Source: Sphingomonas ginkgonis (GTDB lineage Bacteria > Pseudomonadota > Alphaproteobacteria > Sphingomonadales > Sphingomonadaceae). Taken from it: DNA of 64,000 bases. The first letter of the stretch is position 1. The number at the start of each line of letters is the position of its first letter. This document shows, piece after piece, positions 39,488-49,121 of the stretch. Both the position numbers and the translations under genes were made by a program. The DNA lies in NCBI RefSeq assembly GCF_003970925.1, contig NZ_RWJF01000001.1, positions 2,474,501-2,538,500 of the forward strand, given 5' to 3'. The notes beneath the pieces are model-generated. The model was given only the letters and a program-made list of their open reading frames with translations, did not search any database and was not told the DNA's origin.

Positions 39488-39863
39488 CCTGCCGACATCC
39501 GCTCTTAATAGACGTCGCGCAACCTTCTCGTGCCACCTCCAAGTTGCGCCATTCACCGCCAGCCAGGTGCCGTCAGAACGGCCACTAATCTGATGAACTT
39601 CGCGAGCGGTCAGGCACATCAGCCTAGCTTGCTTGGCCGGCGCTCACCGCCTGCCGCTTGCGTGGTGCGCACAGTCGGGTGCGAGCGACTTGAAGACCGG
39701 CTCAGGCGTGAGGCGGCCGGCGGGTCGGCCAGCGGTTCCTTGAACATGTGCGGCGCTCCTGCACCATGAGCGAAGCGTGGCCGCATTAACCACGACCAGA
39801 AGTCCGGCGTTCACCGATGCGGGAATAATCGAGTATCTTCATCAGCTTGCTCGAGGCTTTCCG

Positions 39864-40145
39864 ATGGCAAAGCATAGTTATTCCGACGATGCAGAGGACT
39901 GCCGCCGCTTTGCCGAGGAGGTCGGCGGCGAAGCCGACAAGGCCATGCTCCACCGCATCGCGCGTGAGTTCGAGCGGCTGGCCGAGGAGGTCCGCCACGC
40001 AGACCGCCCCTACTACGTCGCCCGGGCCACTCAGGAAGTCACGGCGGCGGTGAAGGCGGTCCATCCGCAAGCTCGCCTGGCTCACCTGACGATGGCCCGA
40101 CACTATGAGGCGCTCACCCATCTGCCTTCGATTGCCGTCCGCTAG
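39864..40145 (+). CDS. Small helical hypothetical protein
   Basis: A 93-residue cytoplasmic protein: SYSDDAEDCRRFAEEVGGEA, HRIAREFERLAEEVRHADRP and ARLAHLTMARHYEAL. The final pattern (HLxMARxYExL) is common in short sphingomonad proteins of unknown role. ATG 39864 gives a natural start; a GTG at 39777 is an upstream alternative. Confidence 0.6.
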   Translation: MAKHSYSDDAEDCRRFAEEVGGEADKAMLHRIAREFERLAEEVRHADRPYYVARATQEVTAAVKAVHPQARLAHLTMARHYEALTHLPSIAVR

Positions 40146-40454
40146 AAAGTTTCCCGTCCCTCTGGGCTGTGCACCGGTTCGACACAGGTGAGACCAGCCG
40201 GCTGGACCGCACCGGCCGATGCGGGTTGCTGGTCGGGTCGCCGGCTTGGCGACGCGTAACCGAGGAGACCGGCGATGGATGTCACCTTCCCCGAGTATCA
40301 GTAAGCTTCTCGAGGGGCTCGGCCGGGGTTACCCGGCCGAGCTGGCTTGCGTCTTTCAACGGGTGCAGCTTGAATTGGGAAAATGGCTCTCCGGCTGTTT
40401 GCCCGGAACCGCGCATGCTCGTACGTTAGCGATCGACCGGAGTTGAGGCGGATC
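40146..40454. other. Intergenic region before the GH9 fragment
   Basis: About 309 bases. One short open frame is seen but without a ribosome site or protein-like composition. No terminator or RNA fold was recognised. Confidence 0.4.
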
Positions 40455-41033
40455 ATGATCGCAGGGCTGACCCGCCGAACCGCACTCAAATCGGCGGTCG
40501 CCGCGTTGTCCTGTTCGGTCCTGCCTGCAGCCTGCGCGACAAAGCCTGCCCATCCATCGACACCACGCTTGAACCAACTCGGCTTTCGTCCAGCTTCAAC
40601 AAAGCATTTCGTGCTGGCTACCGATACGCGTGACCCGTTGAATGCATCTTTCGTGGTAGAGACTCTCAGCGGCCGTCGCGTGTTTGAGGCTCCGCTTCGT
40701 ACCGCCCTATGTGACCTGACGGTCACCACCGGGGAGCACGTTCGTACCGGTGACTTCTCCAGGTTCAACGAACCGGGGTGCTACCGTTTGTGCGTGGGGA
40801 CTAGGCGGTCGCATCCGTTCGAGATCAGCGAAGGCGTTTACGTCCCGCTGGTCCGCGATGCTGCCCGTGCGTTTCACTTGATTCGGGCGAACACTGCCGT
40901 CGACGATCCCGTCACCGGTCTTAAATTTGCCGCCGGGCACCTGAGCGAGACGACGCTACAGGTCGATGGCCGGTCACACCGATCCGCGGTGAGTCACTCG
41001 CCATGCGATGAGGAAGTGCCCGGCTCCGAATAG
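40455..41033 (+). pseudogene. Glycoside hydrolase family 9 (cellulase) N-terminal fragment
   Basis: Only 192 codons. A twin-arginine-like signal with cysteine (LTRRTALKSAVAALSCSVLP) is followed by the GH9 N-terminal Ig-like domain: RLNQLGFRPASTKHFVLATD, VVETLSGRRVFEAPLR, FSRFNEPGCYRLCVG and PLVRDAARAFHLIRANTAVD. The catalytic barrel, normally another 400 residues or more, is missing; similarity fades near 40950 and the frame runs into the opposite-strand epimerase gene. A deletion has removed the enzyme. Confidence 0.72.
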
Positions 41034-41911
41034 TCCATTCCCGCCAGATCGCTGAGCAGGTCCGGGCCTTTCGGCTCCCAGCCCAGCCGTTCGCACGTCC
41101 AGGCGCTGGAGGCTGCCATGTCGAGCGTCGCGAAGGCCGCCATCCAGCCGAAGTAGCGCTCGACCTCGTCGGCCTTGATCGAACGGACCGGCAGTCCCGA
41201 ACTGCTGCCGATCGCCTCGGCAATTGCCCGCGCCGTCACGCCGTCCTCCACAGATGCATGGTAGCGCGCTCCGGGCTCGCCCCTCTCCAGCGCCAGAACA
41301 TAAACCTTGGCAACTTCGCTGACGTGCGCGGCGGACCAGCGGGTCTGCCCCTCGCCGACATAGGCTACCGCCCCGGCTCGTCGCGCCTCGGCGATCAACG
41401 GCGTGATCAGCCCTGCCTTGCTGGTGTCATGGACCTGCGGGAGGCGGACGGTGCGGACATCGATCCGGCGCGCCAGCAGCGTTGCACCGGCGAGTTCGGT
41501 CGCAATGCGAGGGTTGGCGTGTCGGGGGTTGAGCACATCTTCCCGTGCCAGGCCGCCGTCGAGCGGCGTCCCAATGCCGACGCCAGAGGTGATCAGGATG
41601 GGCTTCTGCGACCCCTCCAGCGCCGCTCCCATCGCGGCGATGTTGCGCTCGTCCTTCCTGGTATTCTCGGAGAAGGTCTCGAAATTGTGATCGAAGGCGC
41701 AGTGGATCACCGCATCGGCGGCAGCCGCACCGCTGGCGAGCGTTTCCGGTTGTTCGAGATCGCCCCGGTGCACCTGCGCTCCAGCAGCCTCGAGCCGACG
41801 GGCACCCGCCTCGGAGCGGGTGAGCCCCAGCACCTCATGACCACGGGCACGAAGTTCGGGGATGATGTGCGAGCCGATGAACCCGGTCGCACCGGTCAGG
41901 AATACGCGCAT
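40994..41911 (-). CDS. NAD(P)-dependent epimerase/dehydratase (extended SDR)
   Basis: A 305-residue short-chain dehydrogenase-like protein. The Rossmann motif is MRVFLTGATGFIGSHIIPEL, and ADAVIHCAFDHNFE and ITSGVGIGTP follow in the expected places. The catalytic Tyr-x-x-x-Lys is not obvious (TELAGATLLARRIDV stands in that region), as in some atypical SDR (NmrA-like) members. The C-terminal half binds an unknown substrate (RWSAAHVSEVAKVYVLALER). Its 3' end overlaps the GH9 remnant by 40 bases. Confidence 0.85.
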   Translation of the reverse strand: MRVFLTGATGFIGSHIIPELRARGHEVLGLTRSEAGARRLEAAGAQVHRGDLEQPETLASGAAAADAVIHCAFDHNFETFSENTRKDERNIAAMGAALEGSQKPILITSGVGIGTPLDGGLAREDVLNPRHANPRIATELAGATLLARRIDVRTVRLPQVHDTSKAGLITPLIAEARRAGAVAYVGEGQTRWSAAHVSEVAKVYVLALERGEPGARYHASVEDGVTARAIAEAIGSSSGLPVRSIKADEVERYFGWMAAFATLDMAASSAWTCERLGWEPKGPDLLSDLAGMDYSEPGTSSSHGE

Positions 41912-41959
41912 GAAAGCAACCTCCGGTCTGCCGGTCAGATCGCGATCGTGCCTGAAATA

Positions 41960-42970
41960 TCAACTCACGCGAGCGGCTCCGGCCGGATCGGGGTGCGTGC
42001 CCGGGCCGTCATCCAGCACCTGGATCGCGGCGATGCGGCGCTGGCCCTGGACTCGCTCGAGTTGCACGACCACGTCGATCATCAGCCGGGCATAGGCGAT
42101 CGTGTCGGCGCGGCTGAGGCCGAGGCCGGCCTGCATGACCATCAGCGCCAGCTGCTCCAGTGCGCCCGATGGGCTGTTGGCGTGGATGCTCGTGAGGGAG
42201 CCCGGATGGCCGGTGTTGATCGCGCGGAGGAAGCTGACGGCCTCGCGGCCGCGCAGCTCGCCGAGGACGATCCGGTCGGGGCGGAGTCGAAGCGCCGCCT
42301 GCAACAGGTCCTCGACCGTGACCCGCGCCTCGCCCGTGTCGCCCTTGACCGCCACCAGCCCGAGCCCGTTGGCCGAGCGGAGGCGGATCTCGGGCGTGTC
42401 CTCGACGAGGATGATCCGCTCCTGTTCGGGCACTTCGCGAAGTAGCGAGTTGAGGAAGGTGGTCTTGCCGGTCGAGGTGCCGCCGCTGACGATGATCGTC
42501 TTGCGCGAGCGGACCGCGTGGCGGAGGAACTCGATCGGCTCGACAATGGGATCGGGGGCGCGTTCGGACTGGCCCAGGCTCAGGGGCCCATGGTCGTAAT
42601 CGGACAGCGGCAGGTCGATGACCCGGTGGCGGCGAATCGCCATCGCCCAATGGTCGCGGGTCGCGGACGGCGCGACGAACTGCACCCGCGCCCCGTCGGG
42701 CAGGGTCGCGGCGAGTAGCGGTTCCTGCCGGTTGATGCCCTGGTGGCTGACCCGGGCGATCTGCTCGGCGAGCCGACCGATGTGACGATCGTCGACCTTT
42801 GGCAGCGCGATCCGCTGCAGACCGGCACCGCCCGAGGCCTCGATCCACAGCTCGCCCGGACGATTGACGAGGATCTCGGTGACGTCCTCCTGCTCCAGCC
42901 ACGGGCGGAACGGCTCCAGGTAGGACTGGAGGAAGACCGAGTCGTCGATCGCCCGGAGGCTGGCGCTCAT
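41960..42970 (-). CDS. virB11: Type IV secretion ATPase VirB11
   Basis: Hexameric ATPase at the base of the secretion channel, 336 residues. The N-terminal domain has LVNRPGELWIEASGGAGLQR. The Walker A is VSGGTSTGKTTFLNSLLREV, the Asp box is IILVEDTPEIRL, Walker B is RPDRIVLGELRGREAVSFLR and the His box is GHPGSLTSIHANSPSGALEQ. The start overlaps the virB10 stop. It is the last gene of the locus. Confidence 0.97.
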   Translation of the reverse strand: MSASLRAIDDSVFLQSYLEPFRPWLEQEDVTEILVNRPGELWIEASGGAGLQRIALPKVDDRHIGRLAEQIARVSHQGINRQEPLLAATLPDGARVQFVAPSATRDHWAMAIRRHRVIDLPLSDYDHGPLSLGQSERAPDPIVEPIEFLRHAVRSRKTIIVSGGTSTGKTTFLNSLLREVPEQERIILVEDTPEIRLRSANGLGLVAVKGDTGEARVTVEDLLQAALRLRPDRIVLGELRGREAVSFLRAINTGHPGSLTSIHANSPSGALEQLALMVMQAGLGLSRADTIAYARLMIDVVVQLERVQGQRRIAAIQVLDDGPGTHPDPAGAARVS

Positions 42971-44136
42971 CGCGCCGCGACCAGCCGGGGCACCGAGGAG
43001 AAATCGAGGTCCTTGGCGGTGAAGATCCGGATCGGCTCGCCCTGAGCGACGCGGATCGTCGGTGCGATCGAGCCGTTCTGGCCCGCCGCCACGGACGCGG
43101 CGCTCTGCCCGCCGCCACCGACGATCACGCTCGCCCCGCCCGAGCCCATGGTGCTCAGTCCACCGATCACCGACAGCAGCAGCGCGGAGCCGAACCGCTT
43201 CATGAAGTGCGAGTTGACCTTCCCCGCGAGCCCCGCCGTCCCGGCGTCGTCCACCGCCGGGGAGTCGAGCGCGACCGAGACCCCGTCGGGACGGATCAGG
43301 CGGGTCCAGATGACGTAGGCGCGGGTCTGGCCCGCGGCGAGCCCCGACTTGTACTGGCCAATCAGCCGCGACGAGCGCGGGATGAGAACCTGCGACCCGT
43401 CGAACGACCGCACGTCGCGGCTTACCAGTGCGCGGACATAGCCCGGCAGGTCGGTGTTGATGCCGGTCTCAAGCACCGCGCCGATCAGCGTCCCCTGCGC
43501 CACGGTCGAGGCGGGATTGCTGAGCTGCTCGGCGACCGCCACCTGCTCCGAGCCGACGCCCATCCGGTCGGCGAACCGCTCGTCGCCGGTCAGCTCACCG
43601 CCGGCGGCGCTGCGCCGCGGTGCGGAGCCGAAGCCTGGCGGAACCGCCGGCAGCGGGGATCCGCCGGCGCCGGCGGTGTCGGGCAGCGGCACCCCGCTGC
43701 TGTCGTAGACCATCAGCGGCGCGCGCACCCGCTCGCCGGCGCCGGCAACGGGTGCGGGCACGATCTGGCCCCATGGCTGGGTATGCGGGAGGATCAGCCC
43801 GCCCGGCGCCGGCTGCGCCGTGACGGGGACGAGCGCAACGGACGGTGCCGGCGCAACAGACGGCGGGGGCAGCGGCGCCACCGCGGCCGGTCGGCTGACC
43901 GGCGCCGCGCGGTGGCCGCTCATCGACAGGAAGGTCAGCAAACCCAGCGTGACCGCGATACCGCCGCCGGCAAGCAGCCCGAAGGAATCGCGCTTGGGAC
44001 GGTTGGCGGCGACCAGCGGATAGGCGTTGCGGTTGGCCTCGATCAGCGCGCCGCCATCCATCGTCTCACGCGGGTCGAAGTCTCGAAGCGGATGGAGGAT
44101 CAGCGTCGACGACGATGGTTCGCGATAGTCGCTCAT
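42967..44136 (-). CDS. virB10: Type IV secretion protein VirB10
   Basis: Energy-sensing core protein that spans both membranes, 389 residues. A cytoplasmic start is followed by one membrane helix (FGLLAGGGIAVTLGLLTFLS) and a proline-rich linker (SRPAAVAPLPPPSVAPAP). The C-terminal TrbI-like beta barrel has QGTLIGAVLETGINTDLPGY, VLIPRSSRLIGQYKSGLAAG and RAYVIWTRLIRPDGVSVALD. Overlaps with virB9 and virB11 are 4 bases each. Confidence 0.96.
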   Translation of the reverse strand: MSDYREPSSSTLILHPLRDFDPRETMDGGALIEANRNAYPLVAANRPKRDSFGLLAGGGIAVTLGLLTFLSMSGHRAAPVSRPAAVAPLPPPSVAPAPSVALVPVTAQPAPGGLILPHTQPWGQIVPAPVAGAGERVRAPLMVYDSSGVPLPDTAGAGGSPLPAVPPGFGSAPRRSAAGGELTGDERFADRMGVGSEQVAVAEQLSNPASTVAQGTLIGAVLETGINTDLPGYVRALVSRDVRSFDGSQVLIPRSSRLIGQYKSGLAAGQTRAYVIWTRLIRPDGVSVALDSPAVDDAGTAGLAGKVNSHFMKRFGSALLLSVIGGLSTMGSGGASVIVGGGGQSAASVAAGQNGSIAPTIRVAQGEPIRIFTAKDLDFSSVPRLVAAR

Positions 44137-44927
44137 GGCTTTGCCTCGGCATCATGGGATCGGACCGGTTCGGCCGATGCCGTCGTGGTCGGAGGTAGCG
44201 GGCGACGAGGCGCAGGCGTCAGGGTCGCGAAATGCTTGCCGCTCCGAAGCACCAGCTGTGCCGGCACCCCGTCGACAACGATGTAATCGCCTTTGACCGT
44301 GTAGTTGACCGGCCCTTCCACCCCGTTGGTCCCGCGCGCGAGAATGGCGGGCAGCGCATCGCCCTGCTCCCACCGCAGGAAGGTCGACCGGCCATCGTCG
44401 AACAGGCTGGCCGGAAGCAGCCGCTTCTCGCCCTTGCTGGCCCAGGCAAAATTGAGCAGCGTGGGATCGGGCTGCGGTGCGGGCGCCGTAACGCTCGCCA
44501 CCTCCGCCGCCGCGATCGGCGTCGACGATGGTTTCGCCGCCGGTTTGAGCCCGTCGGGATAGCTGAACCGCATCATGTACACCGCCCCGCCCGCGGCGCC
44601 GCTCACCAGGTCGAACAGATAGGTGCGCTGGTCGGTGACAACCGTCATGTTGGTCCGTGCCCGGCTGCTGGTCGGCTTCACGAAGATGAGATTGGCGCGC
44701 TTGTTCGGGGTGACCTGCCACGCCACCGAGTCGCCGACCGCGATGTTCTCGACCCGCTCGTCGGGCGCGAAGGCGATGGTCGACTCGATCCCCGGTCCGC
44801 CGCGCAGGACGGTGATCTCGCTGGGACGATAGACGCGCTCGGCGACGCGCGGATCGGCCAGCGCGGCGCTTCCCGCCCCTGTTGCGGCGAGCGCGAGAGC
44901 CCCCAGCGCGAGTTGGCGCCAGCTCAT
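44133..44927 (-). CDS. virB9: Type IV secretion protein VirB9
   Basis: Outer-membrane-complex protein of 264 residues. The signal peptide ends after ALAATGAGSAALA. The N-domain has GIESTIAFAPDERVENIAVG and NLIFVKPTSSRARTNMTVVT; the C-domain has FSYPDGLKPAA, TLLNFAWASKGEKRLLPASL and NYTVKGDYIVVDGVPAQLVL, matching the CagX/VirB9 fold. No VirB7-type lipoprotein gene lies next to it. Confidence 0.94.
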   Translation of the reverse strand: MSWRQLALGALALAATGAGSAALADPRVAERVYRPSEITVLRGGPGIESTIAFAPDERVENIAVGDSVAWQVTPNKRANLIFVKPTSSRARTNMTVVTDQRTYLFDLVSGAAGGAVYMMRFSYPDGLKPAAKPSSTPIAAAEVASVTAPAPQPDPTLLNFAWASKGEKRLLPASLFDDGRSTFLRWEQGDALPAILARGTNGVEGPVNYTVKGDYIVVDGVPAQLVLRSGKHFATLTPAPRRPLPPTTTASAEPVRSHDAEAKP

Positions 44928-46135
44928 GCGATCCTCTCCTTGACACGATGATCGACCGCCGGGCCGAAGCGCCGCCCGACGTCCGCGGAGCGCGGGTCGC
45001 TTCGCGACGGTAGCGCCGAAACCGGGGCAGCGATCGGAACGACCGGTGGCCTACGCTGGTACTGCCCCCCGCCGTGAACCGGGCCACTGCTAGCCGCGGG
45101 CGCGGTCGGGAAGGCCGAGACGATCCCCGCGATCCGCTCGTCGCGCGGAAGTACGGTAACGACTCCGCCCGATACCGGGGCCGCGATTGCGGAGGCGGTC
45201 GCTCCGATCTGCCGCTCGCTACTCCGCTGCTCGCCGTCGCGCGTGGATTGGTCCCGGCCCCAGGGGAGCCGCCAGCCAGTGACGATCGTGCTCGCCATTT
45301 TGATCGCCATGACCATCAGCGACACGAACACGGCCGAGCCGAGGAACAGGGTTCCGACCGCGCGGCCCGACGGCTCACCGCCGGACATGGCGATGTCGCG
45401 CGCGATCGGCTGCAGCGCACCGATTGCCCCGCCGCCGATCAGCACGGCGAACAGCGGCACGACGGCCATCAGCACCACCGCCTTCAGCCATCCCTCGAAC
45501 AGGCCGCGGGTGCCGGCGAACATCGCCATGACGATGAAGATGGGCCCCAGCGCGAGCATGGCCGCGAGCGCGATCTTGGCGGTCACCAGCACGCCGACCG
45601 ACCCTAGCAGCAGCATCAGCGCCGCCAGCCAGAGCACGGTGGAGGCGGTGAACCCGCCGACCATCGGGGTCGCCGGTGTGATCCCAGTGGCGGTGGGCGG
45701 AGCCGGCTTGCTTGCCCGGTCGGCGCTGTCGGCGACCGCCGTGAACAGCGTGTCGAGGCGATCGGCGAAGGCGGTGGTGGCGGATCCCTGCGAGCCCGAG
45801 ACGACACTGGCGATCTCGTCCGGAGCGCCGACCGCTAAGGTCCAGACGACGTTCTGGTAGGCGACCCACGACGTGGTGAAGGTCAGGACCAGACCGAGGG
45901 TCGTCATCCGCGGAAGGAAGGAGGCGATGCCGAGCCGCGACCGCCCGGTCAGCAGCCCGATCGCGAACAGCGCGACATAGATGGTCAGGAGGATCGTCAG
46001 CGCGCCGACCAGATGCCCGTTCGCCCCGAACAGCCGCCCGAACGCGGCCGAGGTCGCTTCTCCCGTCTGGCAGTCGAGCGAACGGAGGGCCGCGGCCAGC
46101 GAACCCGACGCGGCAACGGTGGGACAGGCGCTCAT
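44924..46135 (-). CDS. virB6: Type IV secretion protein VirB6 (TrbL/VirB6 family)
   Basis: Polytopic inner-membrane channel subunit of 403 residues. It has about six membrane helices, including LVGALTILLTIYVALFAIGL, VLWLAALMLLLGSVGVLVTA, the central AMLALGPIFIVMAMFAGTRG (the conserved core of VirB6) and WLKAVVLMAVVPLFAVLIGG. A long hydrophilic Pro/Arg-rich tail of about 100 residues follows. The start at 46135 (MSACPTVAA) overlaps the virB4 stop. Confidence 0.92.
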   Translation of the reverse strand: MSACPTVAASGSLAAALRSLDCQTGEATSAAFGRLFGANGHLVGALTILLTIYVALFAIGLLTGRSRLGIASFLPRMTTLGLVLTFTTSWVAYQNVVWTLAVGAPDEIASVVSGSQGSATTAFADRLDTLFTAVADSADRASKPAPPTATGITPATPMVGGFTASTVLWLAALMLLLGSVGVLVTAKIALAAMLALGPIFIVMAMFAGTRGLFEGWLKAVVLMAVVPLFAVLIGGGAIGALQPIARDIAMSGGEPSGRAVGTLFLGSAVFVSLMVMAIKMASTIVTGWRLPWGRDQSTRDGEQRSSERQIGATASAIAAPVSGGVVTVLPRDERIAGIVSAFPTAPAASSGPVHGGGQYQRRPPVVPIAAPVSALPSRSDPRSADVGRRFGPAVDHRVKERIA

Positions 46136-48537
46136 TCCGCCGCCTCGACCCAGGGCTCGTCGCTGCCGGGCAGCGCCCGCCCGGCGAACCGCACGAACCA
46201 TTGCGCCGGCGCATCGCCGAGCTCGGCGCGCAGCTTGTCGAGCAGCCGGACGCTGGTCTCGCGCCCGGACAGGACGGCGAGCAGGTCGGGAAGCCCCGAG
46301 AGGTCGAGCCGCACGACTACCGAATGATTGGCGTGCCGGACGAGGAAGCAGCGGCTGTGCGCCGGGAGCGCACGGATCAGCTCGAGCTCATGTTCGGACA
46401 GACCGAAACCGCGGCAATAATCCTCCTCGCGAGCCTTGGCGTTGGGGGTGAAGATCATGGTCGCGGTCTGTTCGACCAGCGCCGCCGCGATCTGGCTCTC
46501 CAGCGCGTCGCGCGCCGACTGGGTGGCGAAGCCGACGATCGCGTTGCGCTTGCGCAGCGTCTTAAGCCAGTCGCGAATACGCGCCGCGAAGACGGGATCG
46601 TCGAGCGCCTTCCAGCCCTCGTCGATGAGGATCATCGCCGGGCTGCCGTCGAGCCGCTCGTCGACCCGATGGAACAGGTACATCATCGCCGGCGTGCGCA
46701 GGCGCGGGTTGTCGAGCAGCGCCGTCATGTCGAAGCCGACCGTCACCGCATCGAGGTCGAGCCGGTCCTCGGCATTGTCGAACAGCCAGCCATGCTCGCC
46801 GCCGACCCACGGGTCGAGCCGCGAGGCTAGGTCGCCGGGCTGCGGGCGCCGGGCGCCGCCCAGCAGCTCGCGGAAATAGCGCAACCGGCGGAAGGCCGGG
46901 TCGGCATCGAAGCAGGCGTCGACCGCGCTGGCGATAACCGCCTCCTCCTCGGGCCCGTTCGCTTCGAGCAGGACGCCGAGCCAGTCGCGCAAGAACGACC
47001 GGTTAACCGGGCTATCGGGGAGCTGCAGCGGGTTGAGCCCGCTAGGTTCGCCCGGGAGCAGCCGGCTGTAGCGGCCGCCGGCAGCGCGGATGAAGATCTC
47101 CGAACCACGGTCCTTGTCGAACAATACCGTGCGCGGGTTGAACCGCTGCGCCTGGCTGGCGAGAAAGTTCAGGACCACCGTCTTGCCCGACCCCGACGGC
47201 CCGATCACCGTGAAGTGGCCGAGGTCGCCCTCGTGGAAGTTGAAGAAATAGGGCGTCGAGGCGGTCGTCTCGAGCACCGTGACAGCTTCGCCCCAATGAT
47301 TTCCGCTGGCGCGCCCCATCGGCAAGCCGTGCAGCGAGAGGAACCCCGCGGCATTGGCGGTGGAGATCAGCGCGCGGCGGACGACGTAGTCCTCGTTCCC
47401 GGGGAACTGGCCCCAGAAGCAGGGCTCGAGATTGATGTCCTCGCGCACCGCGACCGCCCCGATGTCGCTGAGCGCCGCTGCCGCCTGGGCGATCGCCGGG
47501 TCCAGGCTCTCGAGCGTCTCTGCCCGCACCAGCAGCGACAAATGATGATCGCCGAACCCGGTCTGGCCCGCGCCGAGCGCGTCCCGCGCCGCGAGCATCT
47601 CGCCGCGCTCGGCGCCCGCCTCTTCATCTGCGGAGCGGAGCCGACGGATGGCGAGGTCGATGCGCTCGCGCGCGATCTGCCGGTCGGTCGGAGCGAAGCT
47701 CTCGGTCAGCACCAGCTCGTTTGGCAGCCGCAGAAGATTGTCGATCAGTCCGGCGCGCGTGGCATCCGGATATTCCTTGACCGACAGCATAGCGCCGAAG
47801 CTGCGGCTGGCCGGATTGCGCGTCTCCAGCGCGTCGAGCCCGAAGCTCACCCGGCTGTATGGCAGGTGCTGGCCGAGATCGACGCCACCCTCGGGCAGCA
47901 TCGCCGGACGAAGCTCGCCATTGTAGATCGCGGAAAGAATCTCGAGCGGCTCCGAGCACAGCGCCTGCCCGCGTTCGTAGGTGCCGAGCTGGCGGGCACC
48001 ATAGGCTTCCAGCGCGACCCCCATCGAGGTCGCCGCGGCATCCAGTTCGCGCAGAGCCCGCGAATGGTCCTGCTCGGAGCGGGCCGAACGGCGCTGCCAC
48101 TTCTCCAGCCACCCGGTTTTTCCGCGCGGGGGACGCCGGACCAGCGTGACCACCTGCTCGTTGACGAACAGCCGGCGCTCGTCGAGCCGCTCCTGCCAGC
48201 GCTCGTTGACCAGCCGCGCGAAAGGATCGTCCGACGTGTCGGTCAGCGCGATCGTGACCTGCCGACGGATGACGTGATGATAGAGGACGAAGCGGGCGTC
48301 GAGCACGCTGCGGAGCATCGTCTCGCGGACGCCGAGATGATGGTCGAGCACCATGCTCTCGTCGGTCTCGAACGGCAGTCCGGGCACCCGGATCATCCGC
48401 ATCAGCGAACCGTCGCGGAGCAGCAGCGTGCGGCTGTCGAGGTGCCGCGCATAGGGGAGACGGTCGCCGGCCCGGCTCTCCTTCCGGCCCCAGGCGGCGG
48501 CGCCGCCCCATTTCGTGAGGGAGGTCTTGCCGGTCAT
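46132..48537 (-). CDS. virB4: Type IV secretion ATPase VirB4
   Basis: Large AAA+ ATPase energising pilus assembly and transfer, 801 residues. The N-terminal CagE/TrbE domain has LDSRTLLLRDGSLMRMIRVP. Walker A is VIGPSGSGKTVVLNFLASQA, a second conserved block is VLFDKDRGSEIFIRAAGG, and Walker B is PAMILIDEGWKALDDPVFA. IVGFATQSARDALES is another typical block. The start at 48537 is chosen because it overlaps the virB3 stop by 4 bases; the longer frame upstream is antisense-like. Confidence 0.96.
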   Translation of the reverse strand: MTGKTSLTKWGGAAAWGRKESRAGDRLPYARHLDSRTLLLRDGSLMRMIRVPGLPFETDESMVLDHHLGVRETMLRSVLDARFVLYHHVIRRQVTIALTDTSDDPFARLVNERWQERLDERRLFVNEQVVTLVRRPPRGKTGWLEKWQRRSARSEQDHSRALRELDAAATSMGVALEAYGARQLGTYERGQALCSEPLEILSAIYNGELRPAMLPEGGVDLGQHLPYSRVSFGLDALETRNPASRSFGAMLSVKEYPDATRAGLIDNLLRLPNELVLTESFAPTDRQIARERIDLAIRRLRSADEEAGAERGEMLAARDALGAGQTGFGDHHLSLLVRAETLESLDPAIAQAAAALSDIGAVAVREDINLEPCFWGQFPGNEDYVVRRALISTANAAGFLSLHGLPMGRASGNHWGEAVTVLETTASTPYFFNFHEGDLGHFTVIGPSGSGKTVVLNFLASQAQRFNPRTVLFDKDRGSEIFIRAAGGRYSRLLPGEPSGLNPLQLPDSPVNRSFLRDWLGVLLEANGPEEEAVIASAVDACFDADPAFRRLRYFRELLGGARRPQPGDLASRLDPWVGGEHGWLFDNAEDRLDLDAVTVGFDMTALLDNPRLRTPAMMYLFHRVDERLDGSPAMILIDEGWKALDDPVFAARIRDWLKTLRKRNAIVGFATQSARDALESQIAAALVEQTATMIFTPNAKAREEDYCRGFGLSEHELELIRALPAHSRCFLVRHANHSVVVRLDLSGLPDLLAVLSGRETSVRLLDKLRAELGDAPAQWFVRFAGRALPGSDEPWVEAAE

Positions 48538-48812
48538 GGCGCGTAGCTGTTGCATCCCCAATGCTTCCAGTTCGGAACCCGCGGGCAGCGGCGCACCTTG
48601 GTCATCCACAGGTCGAAGATGCGCGGCTCGCGCAGGCAGGCGAGATAGCCGGCGCCATGCACGACCAGCGCCACGGGCAGCGCAAGGAAGCTGCGGCTGA
48701 TAAGGAATGCCTCGGTGGTGATCGCCGCGTTCAGCACGAAATAGCTGTACGTCACCCCGGCGAACATCTGCGGCCGGGTGAGCGCTCGGAACACGGGCGA
48801 GCGCGCGAGCAT
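48534..48812 (-). CDS. virB3: Type IV secretion protein VirB3
   Basis: A 92-residue membrane protein with two hydrophobic stretches (MFAGVTYSYFVLNAAIT, FLALPVALVVHGAGYLACLR), an N-terminal ALTRPQMFAG typical of VirB3 and a C-terminal REPRIFDLWMTKVRRCP. VirB3 works beside VirB4 at the inner membrane. It overlaps virB4 and abuts virB2. Confidence 0.92.
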   Translation of the reverse strand: MLARSPVFRALTRPQMFAGVTYSYFVLNAAITTEAFLISRSFLALPVALVVHGAGYLACLREPRIFDLWMTKVRRCPRVPNWKHWGCNSYAP

Positions 48813-49121
48813 CTACCGCGCTACCATCGAGGTGGCCTGGATGCCCGAGACGATGGCGGCCGAGCCGAACAGCACGAAGCAGCCGACGATCACCGTCGCG
48901 CCGAACCGCCAGTTTAGCCGCCCGGTCAGCATCATGAAACCGACCATCGCGACCGCGATGACCGCGACCGCTGTCGCGACATTGCCGAGCAGCGTGCCCT
49001 GAAGCCAACCGAGCGCCGCGACGATCGGCCCGGAGCCCTGCGGATCCGCTCCGGTCGCCTGCGCCAGGGCGGCACCCGGCATCATCAGCAGACCCAGCCC
49101 GAGCGCGGCGAGTTTCTTCAT
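48813..49121 (-). CDS. virB2: Type IV secretion major pilin VirB2
   Basis: Pilin precursor of 102 residues: signal MKKLAALGLGLLMMPGAALA, a short mature N-terminus, then two hydrophobic helices (LGNVATAVAVIAVAMVGFMM, ATVIVGCFVLFGSAAIVSGI) with a polar loop between, as in TrbC/VirB2. The start overlaps the virB1 stop by 4 bases. Confidence 0.93.
   Translation of the reverse strand: MKKLAALGLGLLMMPGAALAQATGADPQGSGPIVAALGWLQGTLLGNVATAVAVIAVAMVGFMMLTGRLNWRFGATVIVGCFVLFGSAAIVSGIQATSMVAR

Noticed and set aside
47215..48546. 443-codon plus-strand frame opposite virB4
   Set aside because: VirB4 Walker motifs on the minus strand are decisive; the plus frame is a shadow.
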